A DNA stretch of 64,000 bases from Puccinia triticina (GCF_026914185.1 NC_070567.1:5668001-5732000), one strand, 5' to 3'; shown: positions 13,134 to 24,547, numbered from the stretch's first letter. Numbers and translations: made by a program. The notes: generated by a model not told the origin, from the letters alone.

Positions 13134-13541
13134 TCAACGGAATCGCCACCAGTTCTTGAGCAATTGCATCATGGGCAGACGCGGAGGGTTGTAAAGGTGG
13201 GAAGGTATTTCATTGGGATCATTGAATGAGATTGATGTTTCTGACTCTGCGCAATCGAGCCAGTAGTTTCCGGTAGAGGAAGAGGATTGGTGTCCTGCAG
13301 AAGGAAGATCGCCGTCGAGCATTGGGTCCGAGTCAAGCAGAAGGTATAAGCCAAGCTCAACCTTTGCGTGTCGGTAGTGGTTGCGCTGGATGATTGACTT
13401 GACGGTGGCGGTGCGCAAAACTGAAGGCTCGACTGGGGTGGAAAGAAGAAGTCTGGTACGCGGGTTCTGGCTGCCTTCTGAAACAGTGATGGAATCACAT
13501 TCGTCGAGGAGAAGCAGACTCTTTGGGGTATTGAGCAACAT
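13134..13541 (-). CDS. Array gene A, 135-aa uncharacterised protein
   Basis: Single coding exon with ATG at 13541. The upstream leader holds an 80-nt intron (13668-13589), so the start follows the spliced 5' UTR directly. Not recognised. It has no signal peptide or membrane helix. The N-terminus is variable with a Leu run (SLLLLDECDS), followed by a conserved core VKSIIQRN, an acidic DSDPMLDGDL, a Ser-rich linker, NEIPSHLYNPPRLP and a basic/aromatic end LLKNWWRFR. It ends in FR, whereas the other copies end in YR. Differences from copy B are few (for example TV for TD, VEP for LEP, NHY for NPY). The TATA element here reads TATAAGAG rather than TATAAAAG. Confidence 0.75.
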   Translation of the reverse strand: MLLNTPKSLLLLDECDSITVSEGSQNPRTRLLLSTPVEPSVLRTATVKSIIQRNHYRHAKVELGLYLLLDSDPMLDGDLPSAGHQSSSSTGNYWLDCAESETSISFNDPNEIPSHLYNPPRLPMMQLLKNWWRFR

Positions 13542-13889
13542 CTTTGGGTATCCAAGGAAAAAACTCTGTAAAAAACACAGGTGTCAATCTGTAAAGCAAT
13601 CAAGAAGAAGAATAGGTCAGTTAAAGAGATCACTGGGAAGAAACATTGGTGGATGAATCTGAACTCACTGTTTTGTTTTTTATTCAAAATCTCAGAATGT
13701 CTGAAGAAGCTGTTCGCTTTGGTGAGGAGAAGGAAAGATACTGGGATCACGTCGCGTAAGGAGATGATTTTGATTGTTTTTGGTGGACTGGGAATAGTTC
13801 TGGAGGTTTGGATGCTGTTGGCTTATGGAGTTCGAAAGCGATAACGGATGGAGGATGGAGAAAGGTGGAGGGTGACGACCGGACTGCTT

Positions 13890-13897
13890 CTCTTATA
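13890..13897 (-). promoter_or_regulatory. TATA element of array gene A
   Basis: Read on the minus strand as TATAAGAG, in the same context (GACGCC before it, a GCAGTCCGGTCG-like stretch after it) as the TATAAAAG boxes of copies B-E. The palindromes upstream are degraded relative to B, C and E. Confidence 0.6.
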
Positions 13898-14340
13898 GGC
13901 GTCGGAAGCCGACAAAGATGGCTGGTCTATCCCAAAGACCATCCGAATTTACATCGCAGTCCACATTAAAACGCACCCAATCTTGCCGTGTTGGCCAGAG
14001 ATATTTTGAGTCAGACTGATGGAATACCAGCCCACCTCAATGACCATGACAACTCTTGCCGCTGCACGGATTTTCTATGCGCGCCCGCCCAGTCATAGTG
14101 TGCTAGCCTTCTCTTTGGTTCTCGGACCCCACGCCGATGCAGGCCTTGATTGGCAGACGGATGCTCGTAGCAGACGCGAGGGAACATGCGACGCGTAGGA
14201 GAAACGCGATGCGTCTGGCGGTAAAGAGACGCGTTCCAATTCACCCATGATAGAGAAACAGGCTCGCGGAGAGGGCGGGTTGCGTCGGGTGCCGCAGTGA
14301 TAGGAAGAAAATAGTCGAAGCATCACACCACATGGGTAGC

Positions 14341-15375
14341 TGACTAGAGTCAATCCACACACCCGGCTGGGGCGGGGGCTTTCATCTTTCTTCTGCTAGC
14401 TTCATATACTTCAAAAATCAAAACGGCTTCATTTTGATTGAACTCCAAGTCCAACACAAATTATGAAGGCATTATCCATTCCTTTGATCCGAAATCATGG
14501 ACAACATACACATCATCTTAATTCCTTGTTACTTTGCCAAAGACAAGTTAATATTAAGGCTTGTATCAATCTCGTATCAACGGTGAAACCATTACGATAC
14601 ATTTGGCTGTTACATTGCTTAGTGATCGGCAAAAAATACATGCACCTTTGGATATTTGTAGCACATCGCTGTTCCAATGCGGCACCGCTGCAATGTATCG
14701 GGTTCGCCGATCTTCATTCCTCAGCGCATGTACCAATCTCGGCCGGCCGCTACAAATACAGTGTACCGTAGCGGCCGGCCAATGCGCTACCGCTGTAGTG
14801 TACATAACAGCGCTTTTTAAGATACGCTACTGGCCGCTGCAAATACTTTTAGCGCAGCGGTCCCAGCGTTGCTCGTATGTAGACATTCCAGGGTGCGAGA
14901 CGTAGCATTCATGCAGGGCAGCATTCTTCTGCTTCTTTGATCATGGCATGGCGCAAGCTGGTGCATTATCAACCACCAATGATCTCACCAGATGTGAAAT
15001 TGAATACCCTCTGGTTTTCAGGGTGTAGCACTCCCTGTGCTGTAGTATAGGGTCACCGTTTCATCCGACGTGCTTCATCCCAAGCTGAGGGACTTGTGCT
15101 ATTCTAAGATGATGGCAAAGCCGCCTTGATCACCAGTACTCATGAATAAATGGAAGCAAGAGAGAAAATCAAGACACATTTCTAACATACAGAAATTCCA
15201 TCAATCCACAAAAAAAATAACTAAAATATTTTGTCATCTGTTTCACTCAACTCAATAACAATAAGATGTGTTCAAATAATTAGTTGAACATTCATATTAA
15301 ATTGTGACCATTACAAAGTAGGGGAAGCCATTCCCATACATCTGGTGGAAATAGGGAGATAGATAAAAAATTGGA
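14341..15375. other. Spacer with GC-rich palindromes and AT-rich gene flank
   Basis: Left part (about 14690-14890) is GC-rich and palindromic. Right part (about 15120-15375) is AT-rich 3' flank of the next gene. No coding exon supported. Confidence 0.45.
14741..14780. repeat. Perfect 13-bp inverted repeat
   Basis: GGCCGGCCGCTAC at 14741-14753 and its exact reverse complement at 14768-14780, with a 14-base loop. It is the centre of a patch with further GTAGCG-type motifs that resembles the 20.6-21.05 kb palindrome patch. Confidence 0.85.
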
Positions 15376-18300
15376 TTAGGATTGGTCTGGTCTGACTCTT
15401 GCAGAGTGGTTGATCCCCAAATACTTCTCTATATCTTCCAATATATCTTGTTTATCCTTCATCAAAAGTTGCAATGTGTTGGGTAGAGGGTTTATTGGAT
15501 TTTTAACCTGTTTTGAGAGGTTGTAGAAACTTTCAATTTGTTCAACTTCTGTTCCTGTAAGCTTCCCATTGCAAAGCAATTCATTCTTTATTATTTTCCA
15601 GTTTTCAAGGATTGTGAGATCAGCAATCTGCTTGATTGTGGTCTGAACTCGTTGTTGAGTTTCTTCAACACCTAGTATCTTACTGATCCAGAACTGACCT
15701 GCCATAAATTTCTTTTGGTTCTGGGTACAAACATCCCGAAACAGTTTGTATGTATCAAGCGCCATGTCACTCAAAGGCAAGTTTTTTGATTGGTCTTCAA
15801 CATTCAAATGCCGCAATAAACTGTCCATGAGATTTAGATCCAGTTTGTTCTTCTTCCATGTTTCTACCCATTTAGAGTCCCAGAGTTCAAGGTGTTTCTG
15901 AAGTTTTTTGTTCTCGTTTACTGATTTACTTTTGGTGGCTTGTCCTTTCTCCTTTGTGATGAATGTTGTTGTGTCAGTTTCAGTGTCCATCATTGGATCC
16001 CCCTCAGAGGATTGGATAGTGTTTGCTTCAAGAATCTTGTATGTGGGCCTGGGCCCCTTGATTCCCGGAAAAATCTCATCCTCCTCAAGATGGGATCTGG
16101 GGTGAAAAGCCAAGTACAACTGTTCATATATTATCTTGTCATTTTCTAACTGCTTATCAGCTTCAGGCTTGACTTTTTCACCACGTTGCAACAGCTCTAA
16201 CAGCTGAGGCTTTATGGTATATAATCAAGAAAAAGTGATGCACAAAAGCACAAGTTTCAGTTTAGCCATGCTACATACCCTTCAAAGTTTCAATTCTCAT
16301 GAGGGGTTACTTACCAAGGTGTAAACTCTGAATTTCTTTTTGTTCTGGTCTTCACCAAGCTCCTGGAATGGATGATTCTTTCCTGGAAGCTTCTCTTTTG
16401 GATTTTTCAAGACACTATTTCCAGAAAAAAACAAACAAGATTGATTGGTATGAGTGGATCGCTCTATGATTCAATAACTTTAAAATAATTCAAGAAAAAA
16501 CATACACTTTTGCATCTTCCACTTGAATTTTGTCCTGCAGTTCTGAACTTGCTTTAATTGAACTTTTAGGTTTACTTTTCTTTTTTCTTTTGCTTGGGTT
16601 TTTTCCAAGAGGTTTGGTTTTCTTTTCCAATCCCCCAGACTTCTGAACATTCTCAATTTTTCTTTGAAATGGATTCAAGCAAGAGTGTAAACATCTCATC
16701 TCAGAGTCAAAAGTATCACAAAAAAGCTTACTCTTCCTTGAGTGTTAGAATTCCACCTTCCACTATTTCTGAGCTGGATTCTTGATTCTTGGGTACAGAT
16801 ATTTCCTTGGCAGGAATTTCTTGATTGGTGAATGTTGAACCAATCTGAGGATTTTTGTCACTATTCAAATCTTGCACTTGAACCTTTCTTGGCCCATGCT
16901 TGGGCTCATTCTTTGTATTGATATCTCTGTTCAATTTCCGTCATTGTCAGTATTTACATATATTATTAAATATTCTTAGCTCAATTTAGACTCACTTCTT
17001 TGCAATTTCATCCACTTTATTTCTCAACATTATACCATTGGTATCAGTGTCAAATTTGACTATAGTAGCTTTTGGAGAAATATCATCAACAACTGGAGTT
17101 ATTTTTGGCTCAGAGTTGGCCAATCTCTTGCCAAGGAAAGGGGAAGTAAGTTCTGAATTGGTGTATTCAAAACCGGAAGAATCAAACAAAGACTGTTTGC
17201 TAGAGTCGGTATCTTGAGTGTTTACTGTGTGTGCTGGTAAGATAGGAGCTGTTGCTTCTATTTTTTTTATCCCCCCTTCATTATTCTTGACCGTGTTCAG
17301 AGTTGCAGGTTTTTTCAGAAGTGCATTTTTGTAAGAATGCACAGCTGTTTCGAGGCCCATTCCATTTTCTGAAAGGCTGGGGCTGCTCTTGAGGACCTCT
17401 CCAGGCACGTGCTTTGGAGTTCCCACATTTTTTCCGGAGGTTGGTTGATTTTTATCGGCTAGGATTGGCAATGAAGCTCTAATTTTAACTTGAAGAGAAT
17501 CTTCACGGCCTTTTCTTATCGATGTGGTGGGACTCTCTTTCATCAACAAATTGTCATCTTTTGACAGATGGCTTTTGTGATTCTGATTTCCATTCAATGC
17601 TGTATCGGAAAAGACTAACACTTCGGCTTTATTGCTTTGATCATTCTTATTCATGGCTGGTTCTGTGATTTCAGATTCCGCAGGACGGATCAAAGGTATC
17701 CCATTCTCTGTAGAACCGATGCTGTTTTGAGGGGCTTCCGGCAGGTTAGCCATAGGGGCTCTCTCATGGGTAAATTGATTTCGGGCTGATCGGCTTGATG
17801 TTCCGATTTTATCTGTGACCAAATCCTTGCCGTCTGGTTGGGTTGATTTGATGGGAGTTTTCATCAGTGTAATATTTCCTTCTTGAGGCAATGAGTTATT
17901 CCCAGTTTGTTTTGAATTTGGTGCCGTGTCAGGAGAGACGTTTTTGATGATAGCTTCAGGATCATCGGAATATTCTGATGTTCGCTTTTGAGAAGAACCG
18001 TCGCCTTCAACATTTCTGTTGGTCAAAGGAAAATCATCACCCTTTTCGTTTACTACAGGGTTTTCTTTGATCGACGCGAGCTTCGTTGCAGCAAAAATTT
18101 GGGCGGTATTCTGAGTATCCCCCATATGAATATTACCGCTGACAGCATCCGTAATACCCTTGTGGCAAGCAGACGAAAGCCCATCGGAGTTGGATTTCTG
18201 AAGAAGATCGGTTGTGCCTTCACTGCTATTTCTTTCTTTAATCACAGTGTTTACCCTTCCACCTGATAGGGCTAAATCAGATGTGTGTTTACTCTGGGGT

Positions 18301-19151
18301 TGGCCGGAGGTATTTGCAGCTCTGCTTGCGACTCGAGAAACCCTTGTTTCCTTATTTTGTGTTGGGTCGCGGGCTTCTTCAGATGTATGGCCGGCTCTGT
18401 TTACAACCCGATAAACCTGTGTTGTCATATCGTTTTTCAGAAAATTTGGGCGAGCCTTCCCTTTCACTTCCGATCCACTCTGATCAAGAATTTTCGGACG
18501 CGCGTCAATGGATCCGAAAATCAACTCATTACGTTTCTCTGCATTCTCGGTTACTTTCTGTCACGAAAAAGAAGGCATTCATCATTGAAATCATTTTTCT
18601 GTTGATTGAAGTTTTCCATATTTATTTTGACTCACTGAGGGGTTTATGGCTGATTTCGCAGTCCTGGCCAGGGGGGATGGGACCGTTGCGACCTGTGGTC
18701 GACCTAAGGAAGCGTTGAACACACCATCCGAGTTTGCCTGGGTATTTGCTCTTGGTTGGTATGGTCCACCACCAAATCCTTTGGAATTCTTTTCCTCACA
18801 GGTCACCATTGGCGATTCTCTAGTCCTTCCGTCTGAATAGCCCGATTGAAATGGCACCGCGTTTGGCCGCAACCCTGTCGGAGCAGCTCCATGCACTGGC
18901 GCTTGTTGTGGGTTTGGAACATTTGGGACGATATGATTAGTGATCCATGTCACCGGCTCGTACTCGCACGACCAATGGGAAGTATAGGCCACAGGCACAA
19001 CGTTTTGTCTCCATACAGGGGCAAGCGTATGTTCGGCCGTTTGTACGACTGAAAAGCCTGGGGCCGGCGCAACATCGTTTCCGGCATCAAAGGCAAGATT
19101 CCAATGTCCGGCTGAGATGAGAGGTGGTGGGGGATGCATTGGAGCCCCCAT
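15376..19151 (-). CDS. Large disordered protein, about 1120 aa, unknown function
   Basis: Exons (minus): 19151-18636, 18557-16996, 16926-16732, 16661-16506, 16414-16315, 16209-15376; 3363 nt, frame closes. Residues 1-170 are Pro/Gly/Asn-rich. About 170-700 is a polar, low-complexity stretch with many Asn, Ser, Thr and Lys residues and no Cys-rich or enzymatic motif. About 700-840 is Lys-rich (NPSKRKKKSKPKSS, a possible nuclear signal). The last 280 residues look folded and helical, from PQLLELLQRGEKVKPEADKQ through WDSKWVETWKKNKLDLNLMD to the end. I do not recognise it. More 5' exons are possible: an open stretch around 19393-19316 (YWRSIYGLAELYNKRPIEAL) has coding character, but I could not connect it in frame. 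Confidence 0.72.
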
Positions 19152-20574
19152 GATCAAGTAAACAGTAAGGTGGGTAAAAACTAGAAAGGATGAGATGTGT
19201 GCAGTTTTCGAGAGCGACTGACCGACCATTCTTGTTCGATAGCCTCAACAGCCTGTGGCAAAAAGAGAAGCACGGCACTAACAGGAGAAAAAAAGGACAA
19301 CCTAGCTTTCTCAAGGTCGGCAGCAGATTATGAAGCGCTTCAATCGGCCTTTTGTTATATAGCTCGGCCAAACCATAGATTGATCTCCAGTACCTAGAAG
19401 GTGTGAATGACACGTTGCTTCAAGAGCCTAGCTCACGCAGCTCTCACATTCCACCGGGAGCTGTAAATGGAAGGTTCGGCTGGCCCGCGTCCTCCCGTTT
19501 CTAAGAAAAATGACTGAGCCGGGCAGACGGAACACGTGAACAAACACTCAATAGCCTTTTGAGTTTGCTTATATCTGATACCTGTTCCATAAATAACGGT
19601 TGAATTAAATCAATCGTGCCTTGGCGCCAATGATCAACACACATCAAAACAATTATATTGGATTGTGGGTTGGGTTCCTCCGGGGCTCACACTCCCTCTC
19701 CCGATGGCCCACTCACACACCCTCTCCCCAATGCCCAAAGCAAGCGCGCATGAGGCATAACAGCAACGGACCCCTCCGGGGGGCGGGCAGCGCTGGTGCC
19801 GAAGACGGAAAGGGCTTATAACACGTTCGACCCTCCGCACCGTCGGTACGGTCCATCCCCACCCCTTCTTTCTTAAAACAACTTTCGATAACTTACCAAA
19901 GTTCCACCCTCCTACTCGCGGAAAGGTAAAACACTGGCCGCATTACGCCGACCGGAGGACGGCGTTCCCCCTCCAAGCGGGACTGAGTCAAGTTAGAGCT
20001 TTCGACCAGGCCGTCCTTCGCAGCTGCCCCCCGTCATTGGTGTCTCTTGTAATGTCTGGAGACTTCCAATCAATTTCTAATGAAGCATGTAGCATTCGCA
20101 CTACACTTCAATGCTGTTTTGTATAGGTGGACAATCAAACATTGATCAACATAAAGTGGTCTTGTGATTGAAGAAGTGCGATAAATCCACGGTTAAGGCA
20201 TACATATTGTTGCATTAACTGATTCTGATTCCTCACAACAAAGTTCATCCGAGTGCCGGCGCGGTAGATCACATGCAATCATTAATCATCCTTCCATCCC
20301 AAGAATTCCAGTGAGGTCAAATCGATTGAGAAATGTAATCCTTTGTCAACTGCTCAGCATTCCAGTGTGCAAGGAAAGGTAGTACGTGATCAAGCGGAGT
20401 AGCATTCTCCTTGTCCATCACATCTCTCATCGCATCACTTGACCTTTTCTATCCACGTACAATCCAACGTGATGTGTGTACCGTCTTGGCATCCGATGTG
20501 GGGTCGTCACATGGTGATGACATCGGAGGGGGACTATGAATGTTCTAGGAAATGGAGGCAGACACCGCTATCAA
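19152..20574. other. 5' flank of the 1120-aa gene and spacer
   Basis: 19200-19420 may hold one or two extra upstream exons of the minus-strand gene. Beyond that, 19430-20574 has no supported gene. A GC-rich stretch at about 19670-19830 and a spacer with no recognisable repeat follow. Confidence 0.4.
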
Positions 20575-21050
20575 CGGTGGGCCAGCTACGCTAACCGTAG
20601 CGTTAGCATGGTGTAGCGTAGCGGAATTCCGCTAAATTTTAGCGTAGCGTTAGCGGAATTGCACCTTCTCTGCGCTAACGCTACGCGCAAAGGGTGCGCA
20701 GCTAATTTAGCTGTTAGCGTAGCGTTAGCGCAGATGCGCGCAATTGCGCTAACGCTACACACGCAGGGCGCAAAAGAGCGCGCGCTACGGTGCGCCACAG
20801 TGCTTATAGCTGAAAAAAGGCCTTTTTTCCGCTAAAAGCGCTGTAGCGCAGCGTAGCGTGGCGTATTGGCTGTAGCGGCGCGCTAACACTAACAAACAAT
20901 TGGCGCGCTGTTAGCGCCGCTGAAACGTAGCGCAGCGTAGCGGCGCTAACAGCGCGCTAACGCTACTCAAAATGGGCGGGCGCTTTTTGCCGCTACGCTA
21001 ACGCCCTGTAGCGTAGTGTAGCGTAGCGGCCCACTGTTGCCGCTATGCCG
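20575..21050. repeat. Patch of nested GCGTTAGCG/CGCTAACGC palindromes
   Basis: About 475 bp built from many overlapping copies of TAGCGTTAGCG, CGCTAACGCTACG and GTAGCGTAGCGG in both orientations, with short AT-containing spacers. Any segment can pair with several others. It directly abuts the left (promoter-side) edge of repeat unit B. Apparent open frames here result from stop-poor low complexity. Confidence 0.85.
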
Positions 21051-21516
21051 GATGGGATCTCATTAATGAATCCACAGAGTGTTCAGCAATGAATTTCTTA
21101 AAAATTCTTTTTCGTACATATTTCCATCCGGTGTCCAGTGCCATTACAGCAATTTGCACTAATAGTCCATCCCAGGTTGGTCTCCATCAGAATGACCCTC
21201 CCCTGCGGGGTGTTGAGAGCTTAATTCTACTCAGCTAATCAGCTAACGTGCCTGTGGTTCTTAGCACTGCGGCACGCCAGCCTGGTTCTCTATCATGAGA
21301 CGTGTCCCTTCATCGCGAGACACATCGCGTTTCCCTTCGCGTTGGCTGCTAGCATCGGCCGGCCAATCAAGGCCTGCGTCGGCGTGGGGTCCGAGAACCA
21401 AAGAGAAGGCTAGCGCACTATGAATGGCTGGGCGCGCTTAGAAACTCCGTGCAGCTTCAAGAGCGTCCAAGTTATTCAGGTGGGCTGGTCTTCCATCAGT
21501 CTGACTCAAAATATCT

Positions 21517-21625
21517 CTTGCCATCACGGCAAGCGCTGGCGCGTTTTGATGTGGACTGCGATGGAAATTCGGCTGGTCTTTGGGATAGACCAGCCATCTT
21601 TGTCGGCTTCCGACGCCTATAAAAG
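21517..21625 (+). promoter_or_regulatory. Array gene B promoter: two palindromes and TATA box
   Basis: Palindrome 1: CTTGCC (21517-21522), loop ATCAC, GGCAAG (21528-21533). Palindrome 2: GGCTGGTCT (21571-21579), loop TTGGGAT, AGACCAGCC (21587-21595). TATAAAAG at 21618-21625. The same order and spacing are kept in units C and E; D keeps palindrome 1 and TATA but a degraded palindrome 2. The arms look like dimeric transcription-factor sites; that role is inferred. Confidence 0.7.
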
Positions 21626-21948
21626 AAGTAGTCCGGTCGTCACCTTGCACCCTTCTCCATCCTCCATCAGCTATTGTTTTCACCCATCAGCATCCAAAAC
21701 CTTCAGAACTATCTTCAGTCCACCAAAACCAATCAAAATCATCTCCATACGCGACGTGATCCCAATACTTTTCCTTCTCCTCACCAAAGCGAACAGCTTA
21801 TTGAGACATTCTAAGATTTTGAATAAAAAAACAAAACAGTGAGTTCAGATTCATCAACCAATGTTCCTTCCCAGTGATCTCTAGAACTGACATTTTCTTC
21901 TTCTTGATTGCTTTACAGATTCACATTTTTTCTTTTGGATACCCAAAG

Positions 21949-22356
21949 ATGTTGTTCAATACCCCAAAGAGCCTGCTTCTCCTCGACGAATGTGATTCCA
22001 TCACTGATTCAGAAGGCAGCCAGAACCCGCGAACCAGACTTCTTCTTTCCACCCCACTCGAGCCTTCAGTTTTGCGCACCGCCACAGTCAAGTCAATCAT
22101 CCAGCGCAACCCCTACCGACACGCAAAGGTTGAGCTTGGCTTATACCTTCTGCTTGACTCGGACCCAATGCTCGACGGTGATCTGCCTTCTGCAGGACAC
22201 CAATCCTCTTCCTCTACCGGAAACTACTGGCTCGATTGCGCGGAGTCAGAAACATCAATCTCATTCCATGATCCCAATGAAATACCTTCCCACCTTTACA
22301 ACCCTCCGCGTCTGCCCATGATGCAATTGCTCAAGAACTGGTGGCGATACCGTTAA
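21949..22356 (+). CDS. Array gene B, 135-aa uncharacterised protein
   Basis: ATG at 21949, TAA at 22354-22356; one coding exon after a leader intron (21839-21918, GTGAGT...TTTACAG). Used here as the reference copy. From SIIQRN to the stop, copy D differs at eight bases: seven are synonymous and one changes His to Asn, which shows selection for this frame. The overlapping +1 frame is also open in most copies but is not the one being conserved. Soluble, acidic in the middle, ends in LLKNWWRYR. Function unknown; the strong TATA promoter suggests a highly or conditionally expressed gene. Confidence 0.8.
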   Translation: MLFNTPKSLLLLDECDSITDSEGSQNPRTRLLLSTPLEPSVLRTATVKSIIQRNPYRHAKVELGLYLLLDSDPMLDGDLPSAGHQSSSSTGNYWLDCAESETSISFHDPNEIPSHLYNPPRLPMMQLLKNWWRYR

Positions 22357-23044
22357 AGCAAATGATTCAAAATAATCATTCCTAGACCTGCAGCGTCTCA
22401 CCCTGGGAGCTCTTTGACATTGCACTTCAATCCTGAATACTTGAGTCCCGCGTACCCAGGCGTCCCAAAATCTCATGCAGGGAACATGCAACACCTCAGG
22501 AAGAAGAAACAATGCGGACCACTGTTTCCCTTCAACTCCAACAAGCCTGTCGGTTTTCAAAATCTTACTTATCTGTTTTTAAACATTGAATCAAGTCCTC
22601 AAAACCAATCCGCGGCTCCAGAGAATTTACCAATCTATCAAGTTTCATCGGATCGAGAACAATCTTTAAATCGTTAATCTCTCAGCATCTGTCTCTGTCT
22701 CTCTGCATGTTCTGCTCTCTTTTCTTGTTCCTCGGTTTCTGTCTTCTTTCTTCCTCATACCTGCATCCTAATGCCAGTGTCTCTCAGCATCAGTCTCTGT
22801 CTCTGTCTCTTGTTCTGTTCTGTCTCTCTTCTTGTTCCTCAGTTTCTCTCTTCTTTCTTCCTCAAATATACATTTTTCTTTCTGTATCTGTCTCTGTGTT
22901 TCGCAAATACATCAATTCATTTTCATCATCCTGAGCTCCAAATTTTGATTTTGGAACATGCCTTTCCAATAGGGCCTTCTTGCTCTGGGCGCGTCGCGCC
23001 TGTCGAAATCAGGACTGATATAGAATCTAACTCACACCATTCAC

Positions 23045-23165
23045 TTGGTATCTTGTGGAAGGGGTGTTGGTTGGCATATTCTTTTCGAGCATCAAACCCG
23101 CGGTGGTCTCCGGGAGGTTCCCTTCGGAGAGATTCTCGTGAGCTTGTTTGATGGGAGTGACAACA
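23045..23165 (-). pseudogene. Relic of SLM1 penultimate exon in unit B
   Basis: Read on the minus strand, the sequence resembles the tail-coding exon of SLM1 copy 1 (about 11490-11620 there), including stretches decoding as RGFD and CHSHQTSSRESL against the intact RGFDVLKEN and VVTPTKQAHENL. Frame is lost. It lies antisense and downstream of array gene B, the same relative position the full SLM1 copy 2 has after gene C. Confidence 0.7.
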
Positions 23166-23689
23166 ACTCGATGGCGGCTTGAGCTCAAGATCTCCGTGAT
23201 ATACCCACAAAGTGTCCACTTAGATTTCTCAAAAACTCCTTTTTTTTAAATATGTATTCTAATCCGGTGCCCCATGTCATTACATCAATTCGCATGAATA
23301 GCACCGGGCTTGTCTCCATCAAAATGACCCTCTCCTGCGTGGTGTTGACAGCTTAATTGTACTCAGCTAATGTGCCAGTGGCGTTGTGCTACGACTGTTT
23401 TCTTCTTATCACTGCGGAACCCGCCGCAACCGTTACCAGCCCTCTCCGCGTCTCTATCATGAGTGACTTGGAACGCGTCCCTTGACCGCCGGACACATCG
23501 CGGTTCCCCTCGCGTCTGCTACTAGCATCCGCCGGCCAATCAAGGCCTGCGTCGGCGTGGGGTCCGAGAACCAGAGAGAAGGCTAGCACACTATGACTGG
23601 GTGGGCGCCCTTAGAAACTCCGTACAGCATCAAGAGCGTCCAAGTTATTCAGGTGGGCTGGTCTTCCATCAGTCTGACTCAAAATATCT

Positions 23690-23798
23690 CTTGCCACCAC
23701 GGCAAGCTCGGGTGCGTTTTGATGTGGACCGCGATGCAAATTCGGCTGGTCTTGGGGATAGACCAGCCATCTTTGTCGGCTTCCGACGCCTATAAAAG
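23690..23798 (+). promoter_or_regulatory. Array gene C promoter: two palindromes and TATA box
   Basis: CTTGCC/GGCAAG arms at 23690-23695 and 23701-23706; GGCTGGTCT/AGACCAGCC arms spanning 23744-23768; TATAAAAG at 23791-23798. Between the palindrome arms the bases differ from copy B (loop ACCAC for ATCAC), while the arms themselves are unchanged. Confidence 0.7.
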
Positions 23799-24139
23799 AA
23801 GCAGTCCGGTCGTCACCCTCCACCTTTCCCCATCCTCCATCAGCTATCGTTTTCAAACTCCACAACCCATCAGCATCCAAAAACTCCAGAGCAATCTTCA
23901 GTCCACCAAAACCAATCATAATCATCTCCATACGCGACGTGATCCCAATACCTTCGAACAACTTGTTCAGGGTAATCAGAGTCTTCTTGGATTTTAAACA
24001 AAAAACAAAACAGTGAGTTCAGATTCATCCACCAATGTTCCTTCTCAGTGATCTCTATAACTGACCTTTTCTTTCTTCTTGATTGCTTTACAGATTCACA
24101 CCTGTTTTTTTTTACAGACTTTCTTTTGGATACCCAAAG

Positions 24140-24547
24140 ATGTTGTTCAATACCCCAAAGAGCCTGCTTCTCCTCGACGAATGTGATTCCATCGCTGATT
24201 CAGAAGGCAGCCAGAACCCGCGAACCAGACTTCTTCTTTCCACCCCTCTCGAGCCTTCAGTTTTGCGCACCGTCGCAGTCAAGTCAATCATCCAGCGCAA
24301 CCCCTACCGACACGCAAAGGTTGAGCTTGGCTTATACCTTCTGCTTGACTCGGACCCAATGCTCGACGGTGATCTGCCTTCTGCAGGACACCAATCCTCT
24401 TCCTCTACCGGAAACTACTGGCTCGATTGCGCGGAGTCAGAAACATCAATCTCATTCCATGATCCCAATGAAATACCTTCCCACCTTTACAACCCTCCGC
24501 GTCTGCCCATGATGCAATTGCTCAAGAACTGGTGGCGATACCGTTAA
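24140..24547 (+). CDS. Array gene C, 135-aa uncharacterised protein
   Basis: ATG at 24140 after a leader intron (24013-24093). Nearly identical to copy B; visible changes are SIAD for SITD and RTVAVK for RTATVK in the N-terminal third. The C-terminal two thirds, including DSDPMLDGDL and NWWRYR, is unchanged. Convergent with SLM1 copy 2, whose stop lies 1.35 kb downstream. Confidence 0.8.
   Translation: MLFNTPKSLLLLDECDSIADSEGSQNPRTRLLLSTPLEPSVLRTVAVKSIIQRNPYRHAKVELGLYLLLDSDPMLDGDLPSAGHQSSSSTGNYWLDCAESETSISFHDPNEIPSHLYNPPRLPMMQLLKNWWRYR

Larger units (their letters stand above)
12440..14340 (-). repeat. Repeat unit A (inverted relative to B-F)
   Basis: Holds, read on the minus strand: promoter region, 5'-UTR intron, 135-aa gene, and a purine-rich (CT-rich on the sense strand) tract at about 12600-12770. 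The same order and sequence recurs on the plus strand at 21-25 kb and 31.7-36.7 kb. Edges were judged by eye from where similarity to the other units fades. It is convergent with SLM1 copy 1, mirroring unit C and SLM1 copy 2. Confidence 0.8.
21055..23220 (+). repeat. Repeat unit B
   Basis: Order: upstream block with TCCGGTG-CAGTGC and GGCCAATCAAGGCCTGCGTC; promoter palindromes; TATA; leader with intron; 135-aa gene; CT-rich tract (22680-22920); antisense SLM1 exon relic (23045-23165). Unit C follows immediately; the ATG-to-ATG distance is 2191 bp. Confidence 0.85.

Noticed and set aside
18214..18718. Plus-strand frames opposite the 1120-aa gene
   Set aside because: Shadows of the minus-strand exons.
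20586..20798. Ala-rich minus-strand frame
   Set aside because: Low-complexity translation of the GCGTTAGCG palindrome patch.
21420..21842. Open frame upstream of array genes B, C and E (starts MxGWAxLETP)
   Set aside because: It runs through the palindromes and the TATA box, changes frame between copies after the TATA and lies 5' of the leader intron; promoter sequence explains it better.
21908..22321. Alternative +1 frame overlapping the array genes (Ser/Pro-rich, 128-193 codons)
   Set aside because: Open in most copies only because the copies are recent. The B/D substitutions are synonymous in the other frame, which is therefore the real one.
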